Source: Sorangium cellulosum (lineage in GTDB: Bacteria; Myxococcota_A; Polyangia; Polyangiales; Polyangiaceae). Taken from it: a DNA stretch of 64,000 nt. The notes beneath the pieces were generated by a model. The model was not told the DNA's origin and did not search any database. It saw only the letters and a program-made list of their open reading frames with translations. Below, piece by piece: positions 7,777 through 16,716 of this stretch. The stretch covers positions 434,001-498,000 of the forward strand of contig NZ_CP012670.1 of assembly GCF_004135735.1 (NCBI RefSeq). Direction: 5' to 3'. The position numbers were made by a program, and so were the translations under genes. Positions within the stretch are counted from its first letter, which is position 1, and every line of letters begins with the position of its first letter.

Positions 7777-9175
7777 TGGACGCCGGCGTGATTTGAAGGA
7801 GATCCGGCGTCTCCACGTGCAGCACGCGGGGCTCTTGCTGGACAAGATGCTCGTCTGGCCTGAGGTGCCGGACGACCGGGCTGGCCAAGAGGCGGCGGAC
7901 AAGGAGGCGCTTCGCGCTTTGCTGGAAGCGGCGGCGTCGATCGAGATCCCCGAGGCCTACCCGCGCGCGTTTGCGCGGAGGAGGGCGCTGCTCGAGCAGC
8001 TCGTCGGGAGCGTCGAGCGCGGGGCGACGCAGGTGCGGTGCGCGACGGCGACCGGCCGGCTCGTGGTGAACCTCGGCGCGGCTGCGGCGCGGGAGACGAA
8101 CATCGCGTTGCTCCACACGTGGGGCGTGCCGTACCTCCCCGGCAGCGCGCTCAAGGGGCTGGCCAGCGCGGCTGCGCACCGAGCTGGTGTGCCCGCCTGG
8201 CAGAAGGCCGACGCCAAGAAGGAGAAGCCTCAGGGGGAAGACCATTGCGCGCTGTTCGGCGACACGGACGAGAGTGGTTGCGTCGTGTTCCACGACGCAT
8301 GGTGGGTTCCTGAAGGCGGCCAGCTGCCTCTCGATCTGGATACGATGACCGTACACCACAGGGGCTATTACGCGGACGGCGCGAGCCCGCCGGCCGATTA
8401 CGACGAGCCGAACCCCGTGGCGTTCCTGACGACGAGGGGCACGTTCCTGATTGCGCTGACCGGGCCCGAGGAGTGGGTCGATGCGGCGTTCGACTGGCTC
8501 GACGTCGGGTTGAGGCACGACGGGATCGGCGCGAAGACGGCCGCCGGCTACGGGCGTATGGTCCTCGACAAGTCGCCGCGGCAGCGCGAGAGGGAGGAGC
8601 GAGAAGAGGCCGAGCGGAGACAGCGTGAGGCGGAAAGGAAGCGAGTCGAGGCGAGGCGCCGTCGGCTGGGCGAGCTGATCGCGACGTTCAGGGGCAAGTC
8701 GAACGCGCGGCAGGTGTTCGAGGAGGTCCAGCAGATCTCCGCGGACGAAGCGCTGGACGACGACGTGCGGAGGGCGTTGCGGGAGCTCTATGAAAAGGGC
8801 AAGGACTGCTGGCCTGACTGGTTGAAGCGCAGCGCCAGCCCGGAGCAGCGCGCGTTTGCCGAGCGATTCCAGATGACGCCCGTCGACTCTCCGTCGCGGC
8901 CGGCGGTTCACCTGGGAGCGGCGCCGGCGCCGTCGAGCGCAGGCCCCTGGGAGAGAGGGCTCGCCTGGATCGCTCGCGACCAGAAGAACCGATTGACGCT
9001 GTACTGCGTCGGTGTGGCCGGGCGCAAGCCGGAGGAGCGCAACCTGAAGGATGTGAAGATCGAGGGGGAAGGGCTCGAGGAAACGCTGCGCGCCGCGGGG
9101 CCGAACGCGCCCGTCGAGCTTGAGGTACAGCGCGACGGCAAGAAGATCGCCGGTATTCGCCCGCCGGTCCGGTGA
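7763..9175 (+). CDS. cmr6: Cmr6, type III-B RAMP subunit with an unusual C-terminal extension
   Basis: 470 aa from ATG 7763, which overlaps the cmr5 end; a more upstream in-frame ATG at 7685 would add 26 residues with no family similarity. The RAMP body spans about residues 1-270, with L-P-G-S-A-L-K-G-L-A-S near 125 and the G-rich loop K-T-A-A-G-Y-G-R near 260. After it comes a highly charged Arg/Glu-rich coiled segment (about 275-300), then a helical part and a compact beta-rich end of about 75 residues containing W-I-A-R-D and V-E-L-E-V-Q-R-D. Cmr6 usually ends shortly after the G-rich loop, so roughly 190 residues are extra. Last gene of the operon; no array follows. Confidence 0.88.
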   Translation: MTAIDGRRRDLKEIRRLHVQHAGLLLDKMLVWPEVPDDRAGQEAADKEALRALLEAAASIEIPEAYPRAFARRRALLEQLVGSVERGATQVRCATATGRLVVNLGAAAARETNIALLHTWGVPYLPGSALKGLASAAAHRAGVPAWQKADAKKEKPQGEDHCALFGDTDESGCVVFHDAWWVPEGGQLPLDLDTMTVHHRGYYADGASPPADYDEPNPVAFLTTRGTFLIALTGPEEWVDAAFDWLDVGLRHDGIGAKTAAGYGRMVLDKSPRQREREEREEAERRQREAERKRVEARRRRLGELIATFRGKSNARQVFEEVQQISADEALDDDVRRALRELYEKGKDCWPDWLKRSASPEQRAFAERFQMTPVDSPSRPAVHLGAAPAPSSAGPWERGLAWIARDQKNRLTLYCVGVAGRKPEERNLKDVKIEGEGLEETLRAAGPNAPVELEVQRDGKKIAGIRPPVR

Positions 9176-9437
9176 GGTTGAGCCCAGGCGACGCCGCCCA
9201 TACGACGCGGGGCTGCGAGCCGGGCGCGGCACCGGCGTACGTCGAGGCGCTGCCGGCCATCGGCAGGGCAGTCGTCAGCGCGCCGCCGGATCCGCCACCC
9301 GCTGCGGCTCTTGGCCTTTGGCGCTCGCTCGCTGGTCGCGCGGACGTTGCACTCGTTATGCCTCAACGCCCGAAAATCAGGTTGAACGAGCGCTCGCTTG
9401 CGAGTGATGATCGGGCCTGCCCGCCCGAAGGAGGCTC

Positions 9438-12383
9438 ATGAAGGACATCCTCTCTGCCCGCCTGGAATCTCGTGCTTTCTCCGCCGACGTGGTGGAGCTC
9501 CACGAGCTCACCGGGCGGGAGGCCATCTCGCAGCCCTACGAGTTCCAGCTCCACGTCGTGTGCAGGAGCCCCGAGGGGCTCGACGAGGAGGCGCTCCTCG
9601 CGGAGCCCGCCGCGCTCGTGTTCTTCCGGGGCGACCGCGAGGAGCGGCGGCTGTTCGGGGTGATCTCCGTCGTGCAGGACGCGCTGCACACGGAGACCTT
9701 GCACATGGCCTACACGCTCACGTTCGTGCCGCGCGCCTTCCGGCTGTCGCTCACCGAGACGTCGGAGATCTTCATGGATCTCACGGTCCCGGAGATCATC
9801 AAGAAGAAGCTCGAGCGCGCAGGGCTCCACGAGGGCGACGACTTCGAGCTGCACCTGATCGCGGCCTATCCGCCGCGCGAGTACGTCGTACAGTACAAGG
9901 AGACGGATCTCCAGTTCGTCTCCCGGCTGGCCGAGCACCTCGGCATCTCGTTCTTCTTCGAGCACCGCGACGGCCGCGACGTCATCGTCTTCTCTGACGC
10001 GAACAGCGGCTTTCAGCCGATCGCCGGCGGCGGGCGCGCGCAGTTCTACCCGCGGGGCGACCTGATGGGCGTCTACCGGCTGGAGGGCACGACGCGCACG
10101 GTCCCGAGCCGGTACGTGGTCAAGGACTACAACTACCGGACGCCCCACGTGCCCCTCATGGCCGCGGCGACCGTCTCGCAGGCGTCCGGCGGCGACATCG
10201 TCGAGTATGGCGCCCACTTCAAGACGCCCGACGAGGGCGAGCGCATCGCGGGCATCCGGGCCGAGGAGCTGCGCGCCGGGCGTAAGGTGTTCGAGGGCGC
10301 GAGCGACGTCCTGACCCTCGGCGCCGGGGGGAGGTTCACCCTCGAGGGGCACCCGCGCGGCGACGTCGAGCTCTTGCTCGTCGAGGTGCGCCACCGGCTG
10401 CAGCAGGCCACGCTGAACGCGGGGACCGGTGAGGAGCGCGCCTACGAGAACGTGTTCAGGGCCATCCCGTTCTCGACCACCTACCGGCCGCCGCGCGTCA
10501 CGCCGAAGCCCCGGGTGCACGGGGTCATCACCGGCGTGATCGACGCGGCCGCCAAGGGCCGGTACGCCGAGGTCGACGAGGCGGGGCGCTACCGCGTGCG
10601 GTTCCTGTTCGACACGAGCAGCGCCGAGGACGGCAAGGCCTCGAGGCCGATCCGGATGGCCCAGCCGCACGCGGGCGCGGGCTACGGGCTCCACTTCCCG
10701 CTGCGCAGCGGGGTGGAGGTGATCCTCACGTTCATCGACGGCGACCCCGACCGGCCGATCATCGCGGGCGCTGTGCCGAACCCGCAGACGCCGAGCACCG
10801 TCGAGGCGAAGAACGCGCGGCGGAACGTGATCCGGACCGGCGGGAACAACGAGATCAACCTCGATGACACCGAGGGAGAGGAGCGGATCAAGCTGTCGAC
10901 GCCCTACGGCGATACCTCGTTCCAGCTCGGCTCCCCCAACAGTCCGACAGCGGGAGCAGCCATCACCACCGCGGAGGCCTTCACCGCGGTGGGGGTGGCC
11001 GGCGTCAGCACGTTGACCACGGTCGCCACGACGCTCACCGACATCGCGTCCGTCGTCGCGTCATCGCACATCACGCAATATGCCACGGCCGCGCAGAGCT
11101 TCACGAAGTCCTTGACCGGCGATAAGATTCAAAAGCTCACGGACGACATCATCGGTACCGCAAAGGCCCTGCTCGACTTCCCCAAGAAGCTGGATGCCGC
11201 CAAGCAGGCGTGGGCGAACATGGAGTCCGTCCGGCAAGAAGAGAAGATGAAGGAGGCGCTCGCGGCCGCACGCGCCAAGGCCCCCTATCCTGAGATTGAT
11301 CCGCCCCTGGTGTTCGATCGCTACGGTGTGCCGAGATCGATGACCAAGGAGGAATGGGAGACGCAGCGACCCGAGTACGCGGAGGCGGTCGAGGCCACGA
11401 AGAAGTTCGCGGAGGCGAAGAAGAGCGCCGAGGATCTGGCGAAGGAGATCGCCGAGGAGGATCAGGCTCGAAAGATCGGCGAGGTCGTGGCCAGCGGAGC
11501 CGCTGGAATCAGCGCTGGCATCAAGGCTTATCGCGAGGGCAAGAAGGCGAAGGACGGCGGGCTGCTGAACACGGCTGCGCAGCAGGCCGCCGCGGCTGCG
11601 AATGCCACGCACGCCGGCAAAGCAACTGCCATGGCGACCGCGGCCAGCGCGGTCGCGTCGATCTCCCGCGTCGCGGCGGCAGTCCCCCCCATCGCCCCAC
11701 CGTACTTCCTGGGAGGCGGGGACAACTCCGCCGTCCTCATGGGCCTCGTCAACGCCTTCGTCGGCGGCACAGCATCCGCGGTGCTGTCATCCGAGGGGCA
11801 AGCGATTGTCGCCGGCGCTGCGCGTGCGCTGCTGAAATCGGCCGGCACGGTATCCATCGGTGCCGGAGGTGCTGCGTTCATCACGGCCAATGGCGCGATC
11901 GATCTCCGCTCAGGCCGCCACGTGTCGAAGTCGATGGGCCCAACGAAGATCCATAGCAAGGGCGTCATGAGCTTCACCACTGCCTCGTCATTCAACGTCA
12001 CCGCGAGAGGCAATAGTCGGCTCAAGTCAAATGGCACACTTCAACTCCAAGCAGACGGCATGACCACCATCAAGACGTCGGCCGATCTTCAAGGAGCAGC
12101 GAGCAACATTCACATCGGTGCCACCGCAGACGCCAAGATCACCGGCGGAAACTCCGTGGAGGTCAAGAGCGGCGGCTGGAGAATGACGGCGAACTCTGCT
12201 CACGTTTCGGTCGGTTCGGACGCGGATGGCCTCAAGGTGACCGGCGGATCCGTCGAGGTGATGAAAGGGGACTCGAAGTGCTTGCTCACCAGCGGCGCCG
12301 CGAAGCTCGCGAAGGGAGCGACCAGCGTTCAATGCTCTTCCTCGAAGGTCACGATCAAGGGCAGCCGCATCGATCTGGGCTAG
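9438..12383 (+). CDS. vgrG: VgrG/TssI-type spike protein with a long helical insertion
   Basis: 981 aa. Preceded by a strong gaaggaggct ribosome site. Residues about 1-480 are the gp27/gp5-like VgrG core: L-T-G-R-E-A-I-S-Q-P-Y-E-F-Q at the start, the OB-fold region with G-R-Y-A-E-V-D-E-A-G-R-Y-R-V-R-F, and R-M-A-Q-P-H-A-G and the G-D-P-D-R-P-I-I-A-G motif. About 490-800 is a large Ala/Lys/Glu-rich helical and small-residue insertion that canonical VgrGs lack. From about 810 a beta-helix resumes, with repeating strand patterns (I-D-L-R-S-G, I-H-S-K-G, V-E-V-K-S-G) like the DUF2345 needle. It should cap a type VI secretion tube and punch the target envelope. Transcribed alone; the nearest downstream gene is convergent. 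Confidence 0.9.
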   Translation: MKDILSARLESRAFSADVVELHELTGREAISQPYEFQLHVVCRSPEGLDEEALLAEPAALVFFRGDREERRLFGVISVVQDALHTETLHMAYTLTFVPRAFRLSLTETSEIFMDLTVPEIIKKKLERAGLHEGDDFELHLIAAYPPREYVVQYKETDLQFVSRLAEHLGISFFFEHRDGRDVIVFSDANSGFQPIAGGGRAQFYPRGDLMGVYRLEGTTRTVPSRYVVKDYNYRTPHVPLMAAATVSQASGGDIVEYGAHFKTPDEGERIAGIRAEELRAGRKVFEGASDVLTLGAGGRFTLEGHPRGDVELLLVEVRHRLQQATLNAGTGEERAYENVFRAIPFSTTYRPPRVTPKPRVHGVITGVIDAAAKGRYAEVDEAGRYRVRFLFDTSSAEDGKASRPIRMAQPHAGAGYGLHFPLRSGVEVILTFIDGDPDRPIIAGAVPNPQTPSTVEAKNARRNVIRTGGNNEINLDDTEGEERIKLSTPYGDTSFQLGSPNSPTAGAAITTAEAFTAVGVAGVSTLTTVATTLTDIASVVASSHITQYATAAQSFTKSLTGDKIQKLTDDIIGTAKALLDFPKKLDAAKQAWANMESVRQEEKMKEALAAARAKAPYPEIDPPLVFDRYGVPRSMTKEEWETQRPEYAEAVEATKKFAEAKKSAEDLAKEIAEEDQARKIGEVVASGAAGISAGIKAYREGKKAKDGGLLNTAAQQAAAAANATHAGKATAMATAASAVASISRVAAAVPPIAPPYFLGGGDNSAVLMGLVNAFVGGTASAVLSSEGQAIVAGAARALLKSAGTVSIGAGGAAFITANGAIDLRSGRHVSKSMGPTKIHSKGVMSFTTASSFNVTARGNSRLKSNGTLQLQADGMTTIKTSADLQGAASNIHIGATADAKITGGNSVEVKSGGWRMTANSAHVSVGSDADGLKVTGGSVEVMKGDSKCLLTSGAAKLAKGATSVQCSSSKVTIKGSRIDLG

Positions 12384-12510
12384 CCGCCGCGCGCAAGCGC
12401 CCAATTGGCGGCCAAGGGCTGCGTGCCTGCCAGGGTGAGCGCTCGCATGGACGAGGCCCGGCGTCTGCCTGGCGTAGGCAGCCCAGCGTCCTCACGCAGC
12501 GGCGGCGAGG

Positions 12511-14208
12511 CTACATCAGGAATACCGCGACCAGACCCAGCACGAGGAAGAGCGCGATCGCCGCCAGAAGGGCAATCTCGGCCGGCCGCTGCTTTCTCTT
12601 CTCTGCCGCCAGCTGCTCGCTCGCGCGTCGCGACCGCTCCTCGTGCTCCGCGAGCAGTCTCGCTTTCGTGGCCGCCATCTGAGCCTGGAAGACATCCGTG
12701 GATGTCGGCTTCGGCGGCCTGGGCTCCTTCTCGCTCGCGAAGACGAGCGCGGCGCTCGCGTCGAACTTCCAGGCCGCTCCGCCCTCTCCGAAGAGCCAGA
12801 AAGAGCCATCCGGGTGCACCGCCATGCGCATCCCGCTCCGGGGCAGCTTGTCGCGCTTCGACATCAAGATGACGCTCTGCTCACCTGTCGCGCTGATCCG
12901 CACCAGCTCTTTGCTGCCAAGGACGTACGCATTGCCGCCGGCGTCGACGCCCAGCGCGGAGTACTGGGAGTCCTGGTCCTCGGACGCGAGCTTCATCTCG
13001 TGACTTCGCCCGCCGCTCGCATCGAGGCGGACGATCTTGCCGGTGGTCAGACCGTAAAGCAGCCCATCCCAGCCACGATGAACTCGCCTGGCGCCGGCCA
13101 GCGCTGCTGCCGCGTCGCGCCGCTCCGGTAGGTCCGCTCCGCCGGGCGAGAGCCACAGCACGGCGCCATCCTTCATGATCAGCAGGCAGCCGTCGTGATC
13201 GCAAGCCAGATCCTGGCCCGCGAGCAGGTGGCCGCTGATCTCCCGTACCGTGCCGTCTGCCTCCTGGACAGGCAAGCCCGTCTTGGTAGAGAGCCAGGGT
13301 CGATCCGCCTTCCCTCGGCCCGTCACGAGGAGTGTGCCTCTCGGCGAGAGCGCTAGATGCACTGCCCTGGACAGGCCGCGCTGGAGCCACCGGACGTCCA
13401 TCGATGGCGTGATGGACCAGAGGACATGGACGTCCTTTTCTCTCGGGAATTTCCCCTCCACGGGGACCCAGTGCGCCTGCGTGGCCGCGCAATAGAGGTT
13501 GCCTTCCGCGTCGACGACCGCCAGAGGGGGGTCTTTCCAGTCGAACAGCCCCGCAGCGACGGCCTGTGCGGAGGGGGCGTCGTCCGCGATGGATGCGTCG
13601 AAGCAGAGAAACCACCGGGCCGCCACCTTCCTTCGGCCACGGTGCACGAACTGGTCGGGGACGTGCACGCTGGCGCTGCAGAAACGGCACGTGCACGCGC
13701 GATTCGTGCCATCGAACGGAACCGGTGAGCCGCACTGGGGGCACGGGAACGTCGCAGGCTCGGCGTCAGGTCCGGGCGCGACCGCGGTCGGGTCCGGATC
13801 CTCTCCTGCGAGATGGGTGACGTTCGGGAGCGCTCTCGCGAGCTCCGCGGGGACGGCTCGTACCCAGGTTCGCACAGAGCAGACGTCGCAGCCGAGCATC
13901 GCCTGCTGTTGCACCTCCTGGATGCTCGCGAACGGGATTTCCTTGTCGCACCCTTGACAGCAGGGGCCACGCCGGACGTAGGAGGCCGACAGCTTGCCAG
14001 CCGACGTCCTCCGCCCCTCGTTCTGGAGCATCTTCGGTCCGTCATAGATCGGGTCGCGGAGCAGCGCCTGCCAGAGGTCCTCGCCAATCGCCGTCGACCT
14101 GCCGCAGCTCGTGCAACCGACCTCGCGGGCCAGCGTGTTGACCGGCATCGGCATCCGGCACGTGCCGCAGGTCGTCTCTACGTTCACCGCGACCGTGATC
14201 ATGTCCAT
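12511..14208 (-). CDS. Zinc-ribbon / beta-propeller-like protein with C-terminal membrane anchor, function unknown
   Basis: 565 aa from ATG 14208, with an agggag site about eight bases upstream; the longer reading frame above it has no coding character. The N-terminal third has three Cys-pair zinc modules (C-G-T-C...C-T-S-C-G near 14-36; C-C-Q-G-C...C-D-V-C near 75-100; C-P-Q-C...C-R-F-C near 150-175). The middle 300 residues show repeating beta-blade-like patterns with short Gly-Asp turns, suggesting a propeller. The C-terminus has a basic stretch and one hydrophobic segment (A-L-L-A-A-I-A-L-F-L-V-L-G-L-V) ending the protein, that is, a tail anchor. It is convergent with vgrG, 127 bases away. 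It may be a T6SS-associated accessory protein, but that rests on position only. Confidence 0.65.
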   Translation of the reverse strand: MDMITVAVNVETTCGTCRMPMPVNTLAREVGCTSCGRSTAIGEDLWQALLRDPIYDGPKMLQNEGRRTSAGKLSASYVRRGPCCQGCDKEIPFASIQEVQQQAMLGCDVCSVRTWVRAVPAELARALPNVTHLAGEDPDPTAVAPGPDAEPATFPCPQCGSPVPFDGTNRACTCRFCSASVHVPDQFVHRGRRKVAARWFLCFDASIADDAPSAQAVAAGLFDWKDPPLAVVDAEGNLYCAATQAHWVPVEGKFPREKDVHVLWSITPSMDVRWLQRGLSRAVHLALSPRGTLLVTGRGKADRPWLSTKTGLPVQEADGTVREISGHLLAGQDLACDHDGCLLIMKDGAVLWLSPGGADLPERRDAAAALAGARRVHRGWDGLLYGLTTGKIVRLDASGGRSHEMKLASEDQDSQYSALGVDAGGNAYVLGSKELVRISATGEQSVILMSKRDKLPRSGMRMAVHPDGSFWLFGEGGAAWKFDASAALVFASEKEPRPPKPTSTDVFQAQMAATKARLLAEHEERSRRASEQLAAEKRKQRPAEIALLAAIALFLVLGLVAVFLM

Positions 14209-14426
14209 CCCCGACTCCCTGCGCGCTTCCGCCCTCCCCGAAGCTGCCGCATCCAGCCGTTCCGGCGAAGGGGCGCGTGGCGGCATGCTACTGCGCGTAG
14301 AGCCCGCACGTCGAGCGCACGGGTGTCCACCGTCCGTCCAGCCCTCTGGCCGCAAGGGATCGGTCCCTGTCGGCTCGTCCAGCCGGTCGGCATCGGGAAA
14401 CGATGCGCGGTGGGCAGCGGTCTTGC

Positions 14427-14985
14427 TCAGCCCGCCGCCGGATCCGCGAGCCACGCGGCCACGGCGTCGGCGGGGAGCTCCAGGAGGACGTCGTCGAGGC
14501 GATCCGGTCCGAGCCGGTCGAACCGTTCGGTCAGCACGGAGCGCTCGGCCTCGGCGAACGGCCGGCCGAGCTTCTTCTCGAACTGCTTCGCCCGTGTCCC
14601 GATCTGCCCCTCCTTGATGCCCTCCTTGATGCCCTCCTGGAGCGCTTCCTTGCGCGCCTCGTCGCGGAGGGACTGCTTGAGCTGTTCGAACCACTGCTGA
14701 GCTTCCGTCACGATCTCCTCCTCTTCTGGGTCCAGGGCCGCGCGCACCGAGGCCTCGGGCGGGAGCTCGGTGCACAAGCGTACCAGCCAGGGCAGGGCGA
14801 TGCTCCTCTCCCAGGCGTCCTCAGGCAGGGCGGTGAGCTCGCGGATGGCGTCGCGGAGGACGGCGCCGGCGCCGAGCAGGCGCAGCAGCAGCGTCTCGCG
14901 GGTGCGCGGAAGCTCGGAGATGACGACCACATCGACGCGCCAGCCGGGTGCGGTGCGGTAGAGGCCGGGGCGCCGCGGCAGCAGC
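14427..14985 (-). pseudogene. 3' remnant of an Rpn/PD-(D/E)XK transposase-nuclease-like gene
   Basis: About 185 residues with genuine coding character, from L-Y-R-T-A-P-G-W-R-V through a Leu-rich helical part to an E-G-I-K-E-G-I-K-E-G linker and a closing DUF4351-like helix pair. Such C-termini follow the nuclease domain in Rpn/YhgA-like proteins common in large bacterial genomes. The catalytic N-terminal half is missing: upstream the frame stays open but turns into low-complexity Ser/Pro/Arg sequence typical of a non-coding frame. Read as a 5'-truncated, inactive remnant. The exact 5' break near 14985 is approximate. Confidence 0.5.
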
Positions 14986-15057
14986 GACGTGGGGCTCGAT
15001 GGAGGGCAGGTAGGCAGGGAGCGGGGAAGCGAGCGTGGGCGCGGCGCGCTCTCGCGC

Positions 15058-15600
15058 TCAGCGGCCCTTGCGTCCGGCGGCGGCGACGGGGGCGCCGGTG
15101 AGGAACGCGCCGGGTTCGGCCTGCGGCGCGGCGGCCTCGGCGTCGCCCTCGTTCTCGTCCTCGTCCTCGGCCTCGGCCTCGGGCTCCTCACCGCCGTCAG
15201 TCTCCTCGGCGGCGGCGGTCGCTTTGGAGGAGCTTGCGCGGCGGAAGCCGAGCTCGTGGAGGGTCCTGCGGTCCTTGATGGCGGTCTGGACGATGGTGCT
15301 CCACTCCAGGTACCAGTCCCAGAGCTGCTGTTCGGCCTCCTCGAAGTCGTGGTCGCCGGCGGCGGCGGGCGGGAGCTCGGCGACGGACTCGAGCTTTCCG
15401 GCGCGGGCGAGGAGCTCTCTGGCCTCGTCGATGACGGCCTTGGTGAGGCCGCGCTTCGCGAGGATCTTGCGGGCGTCGTCGCCCTCGGCGTCGGGGCCGC
15501 CCTTTTCCTTGGACTTGCCGAGGTGCTCCCAGCGCTCGACGAAGGTGCTGACGGAGACGAGGACGGCGGCGCCCTCGGTCTGGCCGAGGTTGCGGAACAT
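15058..15600 (-). CDS. Hypothetical acidic-tailed protein
   Basis: 180 aa starting M-F-R-N-L-G-Q-T-E-G. The N-terminal 120 residues look helical and charged, with a W-D-W-Y-L-E-W cluster near 100; the tail is a Glu/Asp/Ala-rich stretch of about 40 residues. No motif I recognise. It lies between two gene remnants, so it may itself be a shortened copy of a longer gene. No function is proposed. Confidence 0.45.
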   Translation of the reverse strand: MFRNLGQTEGAAVLVSVSTFVERWEHLGKSKEKGGPDAEGDDARKILAKRGLTKAVIDEARELLARAGKLESVAELPPAAAGDHDFEEAEQQLWDWYLEWSTIVQTAIKDRRTLHELGFRRASSSKATAAAEETDGGEEPEAEAEDEDENEGDAEAAAPQAEPGAFLTGAPVAAAGRKGR

Positions 15601-15835
15601 GAAGGCGTGCGCTGTACGAGCGGAGCCCTGGTAACAGTTCTGACCGGGAGCAGCGGTGACACTTCCTTGAGCTACGGGCCCCTGCTCCGGGAGGACTGGG
15701 AACAGGGGCCGGATCCTCGTCGACGCGACACGCTCACCGCGCTCTCTCGGACCGCCAGGATCTATACACGAACCGCTTCCCGCGGTCTCGGTACACGCGA
15801 GCCTCGCCTCACGTTCCGGCGTGAGTGCGCGCAGG

Positions 15836-16394
15836 TCACCGTGCCTTGGCGAGCTGCAGCTCCTTGTTCTTCAAGGTGACCTGCGCGAGCAGAACCGGCC
15901 CGTAGTACAGCTCCCAGACGTCGTCGGCGATCGGAAGCAGCCCCACGGGTTCGTTGGCGATCAGCTTGGAGACGAAGGTGTTCGCGCCACCGAACTGAAG
16001 CCGACCCATGTCCCCCACGCGTCGCACGGCCATCGTGTCCGGATACTCCGGCGAGGAGGGCTTGCTCGGCATCGTCCGCCGCGACGGCGTGTAGCGCGAA
16101 GCCGGCGTCCTCTGGCCGAGCGCCTCGTGAGGCCGCTGGTCATTGTACTCGTGCCGGAAGCGGTCGAAGACGCGCTGCTGCGCCGCGAGCGTGGCTTCGG
16201 GCGGCGATGTCGCCTCCGCCTTCAGCGTCTTGTGCATGCGCTCGTGCCGGCCGTTCTGCTGCGGTTTGCCGGGCTCAATGCGCTCGGGAACCACGCCGAG
16301 CTTGATCCAGCTCACCGACAGCGCCGAGAGCCCTCCAATGCCCTGCGTGGCGAACGGCGGGCCGTTATCGGAGCGGATACGATTCGGCAGTGGT
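15836..16394 (-). pseudogene. C-terminal fragment of an IS-type integrase/transposase (rve core)
   Basis: Reading from 16394 downwards the frame gives S-D-N-G-P-P-F-A, then W-I-K-L-G-V-V-P-E-R-I-E-P-G-K-P-Q-Q-N-G-R-H-E-R-M-H, which is the second half of a DDE integrase core (IS3/IS481-like), with the third acidic residue in the Q-N-G-R-H-E-R segment. The N-terminal half, including the first catalytic Asp, is absent. The fragment stops exactly where a solo end of the neighbouring IS4-type element begins at 16395, so it was cut by a rearrangement. The methionine at 16315 is internal and not a true start. Confidence 0.8.
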
Positions 16395-16449
16395 GGGCCA
16401 GCGGCGCGGGAATCGACGAATCGCCGTATAAAATGAGGGGATCTGTCAG
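16395..16449 (+). repeat. Solo right end of the IS4-type element
   Basis: This 55-base stretch matches the right end of the nearby insertion sequence (19205-19260) in the same orientation apart from a one-base length difference and a substitution, and ends with the same atgaggggatctgtcag inverted-repeat sequence. No left end or transposase goes with it. It is what remains of another copy after deletion. Confidence 0.85.
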
Positions 16450-16527
16450 CCCCAACCGAGCACGCCTGCGATGGCCATCAGGGGGTCTGCTCGGTGAGCC
16501 ATCAGCCAGCCTGAGCGTCAACACCGG

Positions 16528-16683
16528 CGGATGATGGAGATGGGGCGGAGCCGCCCGTGGCCCGAGGCGCTCGAGGCGGTGATCGGATCGGGCCAGATGG
16601 ATGCGGCGGCGATGCTCGACCACTTCGCGCCGCTCAAGCGCTGGCTCGATCAGCGGAACCGCGGCAAGACGTGCGGGTGGTAG
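16528..16683 (+). pseudogene. 3' stub of an M2-family (ACE-like) peptidyl-dipeptidase gene
   Basis: About 50 codons ending in TAG at 16681. The translation contains S-R-P-W-P-E-A-L and [13 protein letters not shown], closing with G-W, as at the C-terminus of angiotensin-converting-enzyme-like M2 peptidases. The HExxH catalytic region is missing and a TGA lies in frame at 16495. It sits 79 bases outside the solo IS end, suggesting that the IS once landed in, and then helped delete, a full peptidase gene. Confidence 0.6.
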
Positions 16684-16716
16684 ACGCGGCGGCCGCGGCG
16701 CGACGCCGCCCGGGCT

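Noticed and set aside
9176..9437. Array, small RNA or small gene between cmr6 and vgrG
   Set aside because: No repeats, no strong hairpin and no convincing open frame; only the vgrG ribosome site is clear.
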